DNA from: DAOSCP01 sp035379625
GTDB lineage: Bacteria; Bacteroidota; Ignavibacteria; Ignavibacteriales; DAOSCP01
Length of the DNA: 64,000 bases
Assembly (NCBI GenBank): GCA_035379625.1
Contig: DAOSVM010000007.1
Span: 1 to 64,000, forward strand
Reading direction: 5' to 3'
Shown: positions 42,114 through 51,400 of the stretch, piece by piece
Position numbering within the stretch: position 1 is the stretch's first letter
Layout of the letters: each line of letters opens with the position of its first letter
Translations under genes and position numbers: made by a program
The notes under the pieces: model-generated
The model's input: only the letters and a program-made list of their open reading frames with translations
What the model was told of the DNA's origin: nothing
Databases searched by the model: none

Positions 42114-43938
42114 CAGAATTTTGACTATTTTCATACATTCTCTCAATTAAGGGTTTGTATCTTTCTTCAATTACTTTTCTTTTTACTTTTAATGTTGGAG
42201 TTAATTCACCAGTTTCAATAGATAAAGGTCTATCGAGTAAAGTAAAACGTCTAATTTTTTCATAACTTGCTAAGTTCTTTTGGATACCGGAAAATTCTTT
42301 TTCAAGGAGTTTATATATTTCATCGTTATTAACAAGATCACTATTATCTTTATATTTGATATTATTAGAGTCAGCATATTCTTTTAATGCTTCAAAATCA
42401 GGAACAACAATAGCTGTTAAATACATTCTTTTATCACCGATGATAATAAATTGGTCGACATATTTACACTGTAAAAATAAATTTTCGATAGGTGTTGGAG
42501 CAACATACTTACCAGTAGAAGTTTTGAAAAGATTTTTCTTCCTATCTGTAATTTTTAAAAAACCTTCGTTATCAAATTCTCCAATATCTCCAGTATGGAA
42601 CCAACCGTCTTTAAGCACTTTTTCTGTTTCAGCTTTATTTTTATAATAACCTTGCATTACACAATCACTTCTGGTAAGAATTTCACCATCTGGAGCAATT
42701 TTTACTTCAACATTTGGCCAAGGTTTACCAACAGTACCAAATTTATAATCATTTTCTCTATTTGCTGCAATTACGGGTGATGTTTCTGTTAATCCATAAC
42801 CTTCTAATATCAAAATATCAAAAGCTTCAAAAAATTCAGCTAACTCAGGAGATAAAGCTGCACCACCGGATACAAAATATCTTAATTTGCCTCCAGTTAT
42901 ATTTTTAACTTTATCTAAAACCAATTTTTTGGCTAACTTATACTGTGAGTACAGAGCTAAATTTACGTTATTTTTTCGTTTAGCTGCTTTATATGCCATA
43001 CCAATTTCTACTGCCCATTTAAATAATTTCTTTTTAGTTTGGCTTTGCTTGTTCAAATTGCTTTGTAATTTGGAATAAATTCTTTCAAACAATCTTGGTA
43101 CAGTAGTTATAATTGTTGGTTTTACTTCAAGCATATTAGTTTGCACTTTTTCTATAGATTCAGCAAAATAGAAGTTAGCCCCTGCTCCCCAACAAGCATA
43201 ATAACCAGTACTTCTTTCATATATATGGCATAAAGGCAAGAAAGATAGAATGGTATCATTTTGTGTAACATTCAAAGCTTGAAGCGTTGCATTTACATTA
43301 CTTATAATACTCTTATGTGTTAACACTACCCCCTTAGGTTCTCCTGTAGTACCTGAAGTATAAATTATAGTTGCTATGTCGTTTTCAGAAATAAGTTGTA
43401 AACTATTATATACAAAATCTGGATTTTCATTATAAAATTTTGAACCTAATTTCATAATATCAGATAAAGAAAAAAGATTTTCAATATTTGGATCTTTATC
43501 TTTGTCGTTATAAATGATAATATACCTCAAATACTTAAGATTATTTTTAATTTTCAGAACTTTGTTTAACTGGAATTTATTTGAAACAGCAATAGCTTTA
43601 GCTTCTGAATTATTCAAAATAAATTCTACAGTTTCAGATGTGTTAATAGGATACATTGGAATATCAATAATTCCTAAATTTATACAAGCGAAATCTGTAT
43701 AAATCCATTCTGGTCTGTTTTCAGAAAGAATTGCAATTTTATCATCTTTTTTTAGACCAAGCGTATGTAAGCCACAAGCTACTTGCTCAACAGTACTTTT
43801 GAATTGTTCAAAAGAGACACCAACGTATTTATTATCTACTTTATAATGTAAAATAGGACGATCAACTTTTTTACTATAATCATATACTAAAGTTTTATAA
43901 ATATCACAAATTGTTTTAAATTTACTTAAAGCAGGCAT
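42106..43938 (-). CDS. Long-chain acyl-CoA synthetase (AMP-forming)
   Basis: This 610-residue ANL-family enzyme activates fatty acids to acyl-CoA. It has the P-loop 'IIYTSGTTGEPKGVVLTHKS', the linker 'GGAALSPELAEFFEAFDILILEGYGLTETSPVIAAN', 'GWFHTGDIGEFDNEGFLKITDRKKNLFKTSTGKYVAPTPIE' and a C-terminal lysine region 'LTPTLKVKRKVIEERY'. This is the FadD15-like long-chain group. It starts 9 nt after the MEMO gene and overlaps the M28 gene. Confidence 0.94.
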   Translation of the reverse strand: MPALSKFKTICDIYKTLVYDYSKKVDRPILHYKVDNKYVGVSFEQFKSTVEQVACGLHTLGLKKDDKIAILSENRPEWIYTDFACINLGIIDIPMYPINTSETVEFILNNSEAKAIAVSNKFQLNKVLKIKNNLKYLRYIIIYNDKDKDPNIENLFSLSDIMKLGSKFYNENPDFVYNSLQLISENDIATIIYTSGTTGEPKGVVLTHKSIISNVNATLQALNVTQNDTILSFLPLCHIYERSTGYYACWGAGANFYFAESIEKVQTNMLEVKPTIITTVPRLFERIYSKLQSNLNKQSQTKKKLFKWAVEIGMAYKAAKRKNNVNLALYSQYKLAKKLVLDKVKNITGGKLRYFVSGGAALSPELAEFFEAFDILILEGYGLTETSPVIAANRENDYKFGTVGKPWPNVEVKIAPDGEILTRSDCVMQGYYKNKAETEKVLKDGWFHTGDIGEFDNEGFLKITDRKKNLFKTSTGKYVAPTPIENLFLQCKYVDQFIIIGDKRMYLTAIVVPDFEALKEYADSNNIKYKDNSDLVNNDEIYKLLEKEFSGIQKNLASYEKIRRFTLLDRPLSIETGELTPTLKVKRKVIEERYKPLIERMYENSQNSDE

Positions 43939-43947
43939 TTCAACTCC

Positions 43948-44760
43948 TTATTCATAAATTATTGCACTTAAATAACCTACTACTCTTGAAGTGTCGTGAT
44001 TAGTATCAGAAGAGTAGCTTCTATTTACAACTTGAATTTTAGCATTTTTATTATTTTCTAAAGCTTTCAAAAGAGTTACCACGCAGCCACCACCGCAAGC
44101 TTCACATCTTTTATATTCCAAAGAAAGCTGTAAACCATCAGCATCCCAATTAGATAAGTATAAATCGAAAAAATCATCTAAAATTTCAGCTTGTTTTCTA
44201 TTGTAAAAATGTGATAAATCTGTGCTTACTACAATTAAGATATCGTCATTAACAATTTTGGATAAATCTTGAGCTAAATTGTATACAATATCTCTATTTT
44301 GACTACCTAAAACAATTGGGACCAACTTAAATTCACCTAAAACATATTGAAGAAATGGCAATTGAACTTCCAAAGCGTGTTCTTCCACCATATGGCCGTG
44401 ATGAGATTTTCTTAAAACATTTGAATTGGCAACCAATTTTTCAATTAATTCTTTATCTAAGGCTAAATTTCCAAATGGAGCTTCATAAAAATCTCCATTA
44501 AAAACCGAAGCAAATTCGAAATAATCGTAATGAGAAGGGGAAAGAACAATAACCGTTTTGTATTTTCTACCAATCAAATATTTATATGCATAAGCCGCAG
44601 TTTTTCCCGAATATACATATCCTGCGTGTGGAGCTACAATGCCTAATATTTTTGAGGGAGAAAAAGAAATTTCGGCACTGTTAAAATAATTATCCAAGTC
44701 GTTTTTAAGAATATTCCTTGGTCTATAAAAAGCGCCTTCAACGGCAACTGGTCTTATCAT
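43948..44760 (-). CDS. MEMO1-family protein (AmmeMemoRadiSam protein B)
   Basis: This 270-residue protein matches the MEMO family, related to class III dioxygenases: 'GIVAPHAGYVYSGKTAAYAYKYL' (about 41-63), 'PSHYDYFEFASV', 'HALEVQLPFLQYVL', 'VVSTDLSHFY' and 'EACGGGCVVTLLKALE'. In many genomes it is encoded with an AMMECR1 protein and a radical SAM enzyme; neither is near here. The substrate is unknown. It is the first gene before the acyl-CoA ligase and M28 genes, and element copy 4 lies directly upstream of it. Confidence 0.92.
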   Translation of the reverse strand: MIRPVAVEGAFYRPRNILKNDLDNYFNSAEISFSPSKILGIVAPHAGYVYSGKTAAYAYKYLIGRKYKTVIVLSPSHYDYFEFASVFNGDFYEAPFGNLALDKELIEKLVANSNVLRKSHHGHMVEEHALEVQLPFLQYVLGEFKLVPIVLGSQNRDIVYNLAQDLSKIVNDDILIVVSTDLSHFYNRKQAEILDDFFDLYLSNWDADGLQLSLEYKRCEACGGGCVVTLLKALENNKNAKIQVVNRSYSSDTNHDTSRVVGYLSAIIYE

Positions 44761-44839
44761 AGTTTTCCCATTATTGACTTTGCAATATAAGAAAAAAAAA
44801 TAAATTTATAAAAACTTCTAAATTGAATATAAATTCTTT

Positions 44840-45422
44840 AGCTCAGACGGTGTAAGCTTAAAGCCCGTGCGCCGTGCAACGCACGGGCGGGCTAAAGCCC
44901 AAAAAATAATATTCCATTTAAGCGTATTAACCACCATATTACCAACCACTTACAATATTTATATTTTTCATCAAGAATAAAAATTTATGAAAAATTTTTT
45001 ATAATTTACCGGCAAGTTTTAAAGTCTTATAATATATTCATAAATACGATATAATTGCATTTTTGAAAAATATATTTGTATTTACAATATAATTTTAGAT
45101 ACGATATATTAGTAATTTTCAATAATATATTTGTAAATACAATATATTTGTTTTTATGATATAATTGTAAAAGCAATTTTATGATAAAAAAACGAATCAA
45201 TTGTAAAAATTTGCAAAATTACATATTAGCTTCGTTAGAAGCTTAATTTTTATCAAGCACTTTACGGATTGCCAGGTATTTGGGAAAGATATGAGTATAA
45301 AGGCTCAAAGCACTACCCTTTGTTAGGTGATAAAGAAAAGATTTTAGCGGGCCGTTTCGGCCCGCTTACCCCTTGCGGCTTTCTTTAAGCCGCAAGGGGC
45401 TTAAGCTTATACTGTCTGAGCT
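44840..45422 (+). repeat. Intergenic palindromic element, copy 4 (full length, about 583 bp)
   Basis: This plus-oriented copy fills the gap between the MEMO gene start and the dnaJ stop. The ends read AGCTCAGACGGTGTAAGC and GCTTATACTGTCTGAGCT, nearly perfect inverted repeats. The left hairpin (about 44860-44892) has CCCGTGCG/CGCACGGG. The right hairpins (about 45346-45400) are AGCGGGCC/GGCCCGCT and CCCCTTGCGGCTT/AAGCCGCAAGGGG, where a G-C pair replaces the A-T pair of copies 1 and 3. The array is at 45032-45175. A short hairpin (TTAGCTTC/GAAGCTTAA, about 45226-45246) follows it. No gene or transposase is seen. Confidence 0.85.
45032..45175 (+). repeat. Array of eight 17/21-bp units inside element copy 4
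   Basis: Units of 17, 21, 17, 17, 21, 17, 17 and 17 bp, the same series as at 5277-5420, each starting ATATA and most carrying ATTTG or AATTG, then five variable bases and ACA or ACG. The variable bases differ between the copies, but the spacing does not. Confidence 0.8.
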
Positions 45423-45438
45423 AAATAATAATTGTGAT

Positions 45439-46557
45439 TTAATTAAATTTATTAATATTTGGCATTTCTTTGAGTTTATTGAGCAAATCAACTTCTTGGG
45501 GAGTAAGCTTTTTAGGAACAATAACATTGATTTTAATTTTCAAATCTCCAGAGCCAGCAGAATTTAAATGTTTAATACCTTTATCTTTAATTTTTAAAAT
45601 CTTTCCGGGCTCAAGCCCAGGTTCGATTTTTAATTTTGCTTTGCCAGTTAATGTTGGGACTTCTATTTCGGTACCTAATGCCAATTCTGGGAAACTTAAA
45701 TAAAGTTCGTAAATGATATCATCGTTTTCACGTGTGAAAGTAGGATGTTTTTTCTCGTGAAAAACAACAATTAAATCTCCATCTCGACCGCCTCTTATTC
45801 CTGCGTGGCCTTGACCTCTCAAAGTTAAATATTGACCTTCTTGCACGCCAGCAGGTATGTTAACTTTTACAGTATCTTCTATTTGAATTCTTCCATCTCC
45901 TTTACATTTTGTACAAGGCTGATCTACAACAACGCCCTCACCATGGCAATTGCTGCAAGGTTGTATGTTAACAACGTGTCCAAAGAATGATTGTTGTGTT
46001 TTTCTTACTTCGCCTGTACCGTTACATACAGGACAATTTTTTAATGCGGTACCATTTTTTGCGCCAGTTCCTTTACAAGTATCGCATTTAACTAATCTTT
46101 TTAGTTTTACCTTTTTGCTTGTTCCAGTTGCAATTTCTTCGAGATTTAATTCGATATCAACTCTTATATCACTACCAGGAATTCCGCTTGACCTTCTTCT
46201 GCCACGTTGGGATGAGCCACCAAAATTATCAAAAATTGAACCACCAGCGCCGCCGAAAAATGTTTCAAAGATATCACTAAAATTGCTAAAAATATCATTC
46301 ATATTTGTATATTGGTGGAAGTCTTCTCCCATTCTCATTCCGCTGTGACCGAATTTATCGTATTTAGAACGTTTATCGGGATCAGAGAGAACCTCATATG
46401 CTTCGGTAATTTCTTTAAATTTTTCTTCTGCCTCTTTAGAAGGATTTCTATCCGGATGATATTGCATCGCAAGTTTACGATAAGCCTTCTTTATATCATC
46501 TTGTGAAGCATTTTTATCAACGCCTAGAACTTCATAATAATCACGTTTTTGAGCCAT
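45439..46557 (-). CDS. dnaJ: Molecular chaperone DnaJ
   Basis: The type I Hsp40, 372 residues. It has the J domain with HPD (34-36), a Gly/Phe-rich linker ('FFGGAGGSIFDNFGG'), four CxxCxGxG zinc repeats ('CDTCKGTGA', 'CPVCNGTGE', 'CSNCHGEGV', 'CTKCKGDGR', about 153-210) and the C-terminal substrate domain. It presents substrates to DnaK, which is not encoded here. Last gene of an hrcA-grpE-dnaJ operon. Confidence 0.98.
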   Translation of the reverse strand: MAQKRDYYEVLGVDKNASQDDIKKAYRKLAMQYHPDRNPSKEAEEKFKEITEAYEVLSDPDKRSKYDKFGHSGMRMGEDFHQYTNMNDIFSNFSDIFETFFGGAGGSIFDNFGGSSQRGRRRSSGIPGSDIRVDIELNLEEIATGTSKKVKLKRLVKCDTCKGTGAKNGTALKNCPVCNGTGEVRKTQQSFFGHVVNIQPCSNCHGEGVVVDQPCTKCKGDGRIQIEDTVKVNIPAGVQEGQYLTLRGQGHAGIRGGRDGDLIVVFHEKKHPTFTRENDDIIYELYLSFPELALGTEIEVPTLTGKAKLKIEPGLEPGKILKIKDKGIKHLNSAGSGDLKIKINVIVPKKLTPQEVDLLNKLKEMPNINKFN

Positions 46558-46587
46558 ATTTTCTCCTTACTTTATATTCCTTTATTG

Positions 46588-47337
46588 TTATTGATTAGGT
46601 TCGGTTGAAACTATAACTTTTGCATGTTTCAATATTTTATCTTTGTATGTATAACCGTTTTCTATTACTTTTAAAACTTTATTTGGTGGCATTTTGTCTG
46701 TTGGTTGTTGCATTAAAGCATCGTGTAAATCAACATTGAACTCTTCTCCTTCTGCTTCAATTTTTTTAACTTCTTCACTTTCAAGGAGTTTTGTGAATTT
46801 ATTAAATACCATTACAACACCATCTTTTAAAGCATTAAAATGTTCTGGTGAATCTATATATTGAATGGCTTTTTCCATATCGTCATAGATTTCAAGAAAT
46901 TTTAATAAAATTTTTTCAGATGAATATTTAGCAAACTCGGAAAATTCTTTTTCTTTTGCACGTCTAAAGTTTTCTAAATCAGCTGCTTTTCTTAAGAAGG
47001 CATCTTTATAGTCATCTCTTTCTTTTTTCAAAACTTCGTTTTGTTCCTTTAAATTTTTTATTTCTTCCATAAGTTCCTTTGTTTTATTAGATTCTTGTTG
47101 GTTTTCAAAGTTACCATTTTGTTGTTCGTTTTGTGTTTCATCATTTGTTATAACGTCATTTGTTTGTTCATTTAATGTTTGGTTTTCCATATTTGTTATA
47201 TCCTTAATATTATTTTCTGAAATATTTTTATTCGTTTCTGTATTAATTTGATTATCTACTTTTTCATTAGATGCATTATTTAAAGTTTCTTCATTGTGTT
47301 TTTTAGCAGATACCTTTTTGATATTTTTCTTAAACAT
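46588..47337 (-). CDS. grpE: Nucleotide exchange factor GrpE with long N-terminal extension
   Basis: The C-terminal 160 residues are a normal GrpE: long helix 'ELMEEIKNLKEQNEVLKKERDDYKDAFLRKAADLENFRRAKEKE' and beta domain with 'VNKFTKLLESEEVKKIEAEGEEFNVDLHDALMQQPTD' and 'VIENGYTYKDKILKHAKVIVS'. GrpE releases ADP from DnaK. The first 85 residues are a low-complexity Asn/Glu/Gln/Thr-rich tail, longer than in most GrpE proteins and probably disordered. Confidence 0.95.
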   Translation of the reverse strand: MFKKNIKKVSAKKHNEETLNNASNEKVDNQINTETNKNISENNIKDITNMENQTLNEQTNDVITNDETQNEQQNGNFENQQESNKTKELMEEIKNLKEQNEVLKKERDDYKDAFLRKAADLENFRRAKEKEFSEFAKYSSEKILLKFLEIYDDMEKAIQYIDSPEHFNALKDGVVMVFNKFTKLLESEEVKKIEAEGEEFNVDLHDALMQQPTDKMPPNKVLKVIENGYTYKDKILKHAKVIVSTEPNQ

Positions 47338-47350
47338 AAGCCCTCCTCCA

Positions 47351-48391
47351 TTAAATCTTAAGATGATTACTAAAAATTTCAGATGTAAAATTTAATAGGG
47401 AAGTAACTTTAGAATAATTCATTCTTTTAGGTCCAACTAAAACGATATTTCCAACAAAATTATCTTTTTTATATTGTTTGTAAGCGATACTGTAATTTTT
47501 CAACAGATCATTAGGATTTTCCTCACCGATTTTAAAGACAACATCATTAGATGTGGTATGAATATTTTCAACTAAATGTACAATGATAGATTTATCTTGT
47601 AAAATTTCTATTATAGCTTTTAAATTTTCATAATTTTCGAATTCAGGATTATTTAAAACTTCAGCATCGCTATAAACTATAAAATTATTATTATCAATAC
47701 TTTCAGAAAATATTTTATCTGAATAATCAATAATAAAACGTATTACAGAATCATTTATATCAATATTTTCAGAAATTCTTTCTTTAATTGTGTATTGTAT
47801 ATCTTTAAATGATAAACCAGAAAGTTTTTCATTTAAAATTTGTTCAACAAAATATAATTTTTCAGGCCTGATAACAGTATCAATTTCAAAAGTTATAGTC
47901 TTTATAGGTCCTTTTTTAATAATTACAACAACAAGAATTTTATTTGAATCGATATAAACAAGCTGAATTTTTTCTAAAATCGCAATATGTAATTTTGGAT
48001 ATGATACATAAGAAATTAGATTTGTTAATTTACTCAAAATTTGTGATGTAGATTCTAACAAGTTATTTGAATCTTGAGCAGCTTCACTTAGAATTTTATA
48101 TAATTGTTCTTGTTGCTGTTCAGAAATTTTTTCAATTTTCATTAAATTATCAACAAAATATCTATAACCTTTATCAGTAGGTATACGACCTGCTGAAGTA
48201 TGCGGATGATCTAAAAATCCCATTTCTTCTAAATCTGCCATTATATTTCTAATGGTTGCAGATGAGAGTCCTAAAGAGTATTTTTTTGTTAAAAAACGAG
48301 ACCCTATAGGCGTTGCATTCAATATATATTGTTGGATTATACAAAACAAAATTAATTTTTCACGCTCGGATATTTTAAATTGGTTACTCAT
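47351..48391 (-). CDS. hrcA: Heat-inducible transcription repressor HrcA
   Basis: HrcA represses heat-shock operons by binding CIRCE. The 346-residue protein has the N-terminal winged helix ('YILNATPIGSRFLTKKYSLGLSSATIRNIMADLEEMGFLDHPHTSAGRIPTDKGYRYFVD', about 22-80), a GAF-like core and an inserted dimerisation region. Gene order hrcA-grpE-dnaJ is standard. No CIRCE inverted repeat (TTAGCACTC-N9-GAGTGCTAA) is visible in the 53 nt upstream. Confidence 0.95.
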   Translation of the reverse strand: MSNQFKISEREKLILFCIIQQYILNATPIGSRFLTKKYSLGLSSATIRNIMADLEEMGFLDHPHTSAGRIPTDKGYRYFVDNLMKIEKISEQQQEQLYKILSEAAQDSNNLLESTSQILSKLTNLISYVSYPKLHIAILEKIQLVYIDSNKILVVVIIKKGPIKTITFEIDTVIRPEKLYFVEQILNEKLSGLSFKDIQYTIKERISENIDINDSVIRFIIDYSDKIFSESIDNNNFIVYSDAEVLNNPEFENYENLKAIIEILQDKSIIVHLVENIHTTSNDVVFKIGEENPNDLLKNYSIAYKQYKKDNFVGNIVLVGPKRMNYSKVTSLLNFTSEIFSNHLKI

Positions 48392-48444
48392 AAAAATTTT
48401 TTAATTAACCAATTAATATACTAAAATTCAATAAAATATTAAAA

Positions 48445-48999
48445 TTAAAGCCCCCAAGATTTTACATTAAATATAAACTCTTCTGCTTCATCCATCGCTT
48501 TGGTATAAAAATCATCTAATTGATGCTTCCATTCATTACCACTTATAATTAAATTTTCTATCGGAAAATATTTTACAATTATCCAATAGTTGTCATAATA
48601 AATAAATTCCCATCCTCTATTGTAAAGTATTTCTTTGAATTTTTTCGCTTCGGAATATTCATCAAAATAGAATTTGTTATAATTTGGTTTCAGTTGAATC
48701 CAATAATAAAAAGCTACTTTATGGTAACGATTAGGATTTAAGTTAACACCAACCCAAATACCACTAAAATGAAGTGAATAATCTCTTAATTGCATTGATT
48801 TAGGTTTTGGCTGAATAAAAATATCTTTATCTAATAAAAAGTTATCACCACTAATATTTTGGTGTGAATAATCATATTTATTATAAATTAATAAAGAAAC
48901 TAAATTTTCTTTTATATAATTTGAAAAATTAATGTAAATTGTAGATGCAATTTCCCATATTTCAGGAATAAGTTTAATTTGAATTTGTTCAAATTTCAT
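48445..48999 (-). CDS. Hypothetical protein
   Basis: This 184-residue product has no motif I recognise. It is rich in aromatic residues (Tyr, Trp, Phe) and has an alpha/beta appearance ('FSGIWVGVNLNPNRYHKVAFYYWIQLKP...EEFIFNVKSWGL'). The frame extends to 49068 but would then overlap the divergent TatD gene; the ATG at 48999 ('MKFEQIQIK') is used. It lies upstream of hrcA on the same strand and may be the operon's first gene. Confidence 0.65.
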   Translation of the reverse strand: MKFEQIQIKLIPEIWEIASTIYINFSNYIKENLVSLLIYNKYDYSHQNISGDNFLLDKDIFIQPKPKSMQLRDYSLHFSGIWVGVNLNPNRYHKVAFYYWIQLKPNYNKFYFDEYSEAKKFKEILYNRGWEFIYYDNYWIIVKYFPIENLIISGNEWKHQLDDFYTKAMDEAEEFIFNVKSWGL

Positions 49000-49047
49000 A
49001 ATAAAATCCCAAATTTTATAAATAAAAATAAAAAAAAATGGTGAAAT

Positions 49048-50403
49048 ATGATAGACACACACGCACATTTAAATTTAAATAATTTTGATAAAGATTTACC
49101 AGAAGTAATTCAACGAGCAATTGATAATGGCGTTGAGTATATTATTGTTCCAGGTATTGATTTAGATTCTTCTATCAAAGCAGTTGATATTGCAAATAAA
49201 TACAATAATGTATATGCAGCAGTTGGCTTTCATCCAGAAGATGCAGATAAATTTAATGATCAATCAGTTAATGCATTAATTGATTTAAGTAAAAACAATA
49301 AAGTTGTTGCAATTGGTGAAATAGGTTTAGATTATTATTGGAAAAATGTACCAAAAGAAACACAAATTAGAGTTTTCAAACAACAATTAGATTTAAGTTT
49401 AAAATTAAATTTACCTGTAATTATACATAACCGTGAATCTGATAATGAGATGCTAAATATCATTAAAAGTTACAAAAATACGCCATTAAAAGCTCAATTT
49501 CACTGCTTCTCAGGTGATTTAAACATGGCTATTGAATTGATAAAAATGCATCATTTTATTTCATTTACAGCTAATATAACATTCCCAAATGCTAAGAATT
49601 TAGTTGAATTAGTGAAACATATACAAATAGATGATCTTTTATTGGAAACTGATAGCCCATTTATGGCCCCACAAGGACATCGAGGAAAAAGGAATGAACC
49701 ATCATTTGTTTTGGAGGTTGCAAAGAAAATATCTGAGATTCAAAATATAAAATTAGAAGACGTAATAAGAACTACAAGTACAAATGCTTATAGACTTTTC
49801 AAAATTGGTAAAGAACCACAGCTGGTTTATACATATAAAATTGGTGACTCTTTATATATCAATGTTACAAATAGATGTAACGCAGATTGTATTTTTTGTG
49901 ACAGAAAAGGTGAAGCAATAATTTCAGGCTATAAATTAAAAATGCCGAAAAATTTGGAACCTCCAGCAGAAACATATATTAAAGAAATAGGAGATCCAAA
50001 ACAATATAAAGAAATTGTTTTTTGTGGTTATGGTGAACCTACTATTAGATGGGATGTTGTTAAAGAAATAGCAAAATATGTTAAAGATAACGGAGGAAAA
50101 ACACGTATGAATACAAATGGCCACGGGAATATAATTAATAAAAGAGACATAACACCTGAGCTTAAAAATTTAATAGATACAATATCAATAAGTTTAAATT
50201 CAGTTTATCCAGATGAATATTCAAATTTAATGAAAGTACCTGAAAGTTACCATTCAGAAATGATAGAATTTGCAAAAAAAGCTAAAAATTATACAAATGT
50301 TGTAATGAGTGTTGTAGGACTACCAGAGGTAGACTTAGAAAAAGCAAAAGACTTAATTGAAAATCAAATTGGAGTTAAATTTAGATTAAGAGAATTATTT
50401 TAA
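49048..50403 (+). CDS. TatD-family hydrolase fused to a radical SAM domain
   Basis: This 451-residue two-domain protein combines a TatD metal-dependent hydrolase (1-254) with a TatD-linked radical SAM domain (about 258-451). TatD ligands are present: His5/His7 in 'DTHAH', Glu91, His127, His152 and Asp202 in 'LLETDSPF'. The radical SAM cluster is Cys277-x3-Cys281-x2-Cys284 ('CNADCIFC'), followed by 'CGYGEPTIR'. The two parts are often separate, neighbouring genes; here they are one chain without a stop. The substrate of the radical SAM part is unknown. The gene is divergent from the hrcA operon. Confidence 0.93.
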   Translation: MIDTHAHLNLNNFDKDLPEVIQRAIDNGVEYIIVPGIDLDSSIKAVDIANKYNNVYAAVGFHPEDADKFNDQSVNALIDLSKNNKVVAIGEIGLDYYWKNVPKETQIRVFKQQLDLSLKLNLPVIIHNRESDNEMLNIIKSYKNTPLKAQFHCFSGDLNMAIELIKMHHFISFTANITFPNAKNLVELVKHIQIDDLLLETDSPFMAPQGHRGKRNEPSFVLEVAKKISEIQNIKLEDVIRTTSTNAYRLFKIGKEPQLVYTYKIGDSLYINVTNRCNADCIFCDRKGEAIISGYKLKMPKNLEPPAETYIKEIGDPKQYKEIVFCGYGEPTIRWDVVKEIAKYVKDNGGKTRMNTNGHGNIINKRDITPELKNLIDTISISLNSVYPDEYSNLMKVPESYHSEMIEFAKKAKNYTNVVMSVVGLPEVDLEKAKDLIENQIGVKFRLRELF

Positions 50404-50450
50404 TTTAATAAATAATTAACAATTTAATAACTTTTACGATATAAAAAAAA

Positions 50451-50479
50451 TTGACTTTGCTTACGAAAATAGTTATATT
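50451..50479 (+). promoter_or_regulatory. Strong promoter candidate for the caspase operon
   Basis: TTGACT (50451-50456), 17-nt spacer, TATATT (50474-50479): nearly perfect for a sigma70-type promoter. The same bases read as TTG, 20 nt, TATATTTA for the Bacteroidetes form. It lies 21 nt before the ATG of the first gene. Confidence 0.65.
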
Positions 50480-50499
50480 TAAAAAAAAGAGGGTATTTT

Positions 50500-51391
50500 A
50501 TGAAAAAACTTTTATTACTACTTAGTATATTTTTTTCTATTGGCTATTCGCAAGTCATAAGAAATGTAGGATTTGATTTTAATGAAGCGAATGGTGTTAT
50601 AGAAATTGAATATTTTTATGCACCTTATGACGAAGAACAAGTTACAGATGTATGGATAGAAGTTTCTACAAATGGGGGAGCTACATTTAATAAAGCTAAG
50701 TCCGTAACAGGTGATGTAGGTGTAATAGGTGGAAAAGGGATCAAAAAAGCTTATTGGAGTGTTTTTAATGATTTCGAAGAATTGGATGGTTATGTAGTAA
50801 TTAAAGTTGCTGGAAACAAAACAATGACACAAGGCCAAGCAATTGCCTCAACAATAAAAAAATTTACGATTGGTACAGAAAATGTGTGGGATTTTAATGA
50901 ATCTTTCCAAATGTATTATGGTATTATAGATTTTAAGTTTAATGATGGTGGTATACAAAAAGTATTTGATAAAAAAATTTGAAAAAAAAGGTGATGCTAA
51001 TTCTTTTGGAATTAAAATTACGTCATATCCATTAATTTTTGATGGATATTATTTTAGGCAAAATTTAAGACCTGTAGGTGCTTTGTTAATGCCCTCTGTA
51101 GATGCTGCAATAGTAGGTTGGGGAGCTTCAGTTTCTTATACAATTTTACCAATTTTCAAATATGTACAACCTTATTTAGGCTTAGGATATCAAAATTCAG
51201 TTATTTATATTGGAGAATCAATAGGTGATGCTCTTGAAAAGAGAAATCTTTCTCATCTCTATCTTAATTATGGTGTACAAATATCTTTAGCATCTTGGCT
51301 AAAGTTGAATTATACTATTTATAATTCTACAAGTTCTGATATCAATAAAGATTGGAAATTTTCCAATATAAATATAGCAATTAAATTTTAA
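50500..51391 (+). pseudogene. Exported receptor/barrel-like protein gene with a frameshift at a poly-A run
   Basis: The first frame has a signal peptide (1-17, 'FFSIGYSQ') and an N-terminal domain with 'VTDVWIEVSTNGGATFNKAKSVTGDVG' and 'KKAYWSVFNDFEELDGYVVIKVAG'. This beta domain recurs in exported caspase- and SUMF1-type proteins of Bacteroidetes. It stops at 50980-50982. The C-terminal part continues in the +1 frame to 51391 and ends 'NIAIKF', like an outer-membrane barrel. The break is at seven A (50971-50977); six A would join the frames into about 296 codons. Sequence error is therefore quite possible. First gene of a three-gene operon. Confidence 0.75.
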
Positions 51392-51400
51392 GGTGGTATT

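Noticed and set aside
48392..48444. Possible CIRCE operator before hrcA.
   Set aside because: The gap has only A+T-rich sequence; no TTAGCACTC/GAGTGCTAA pair is present.
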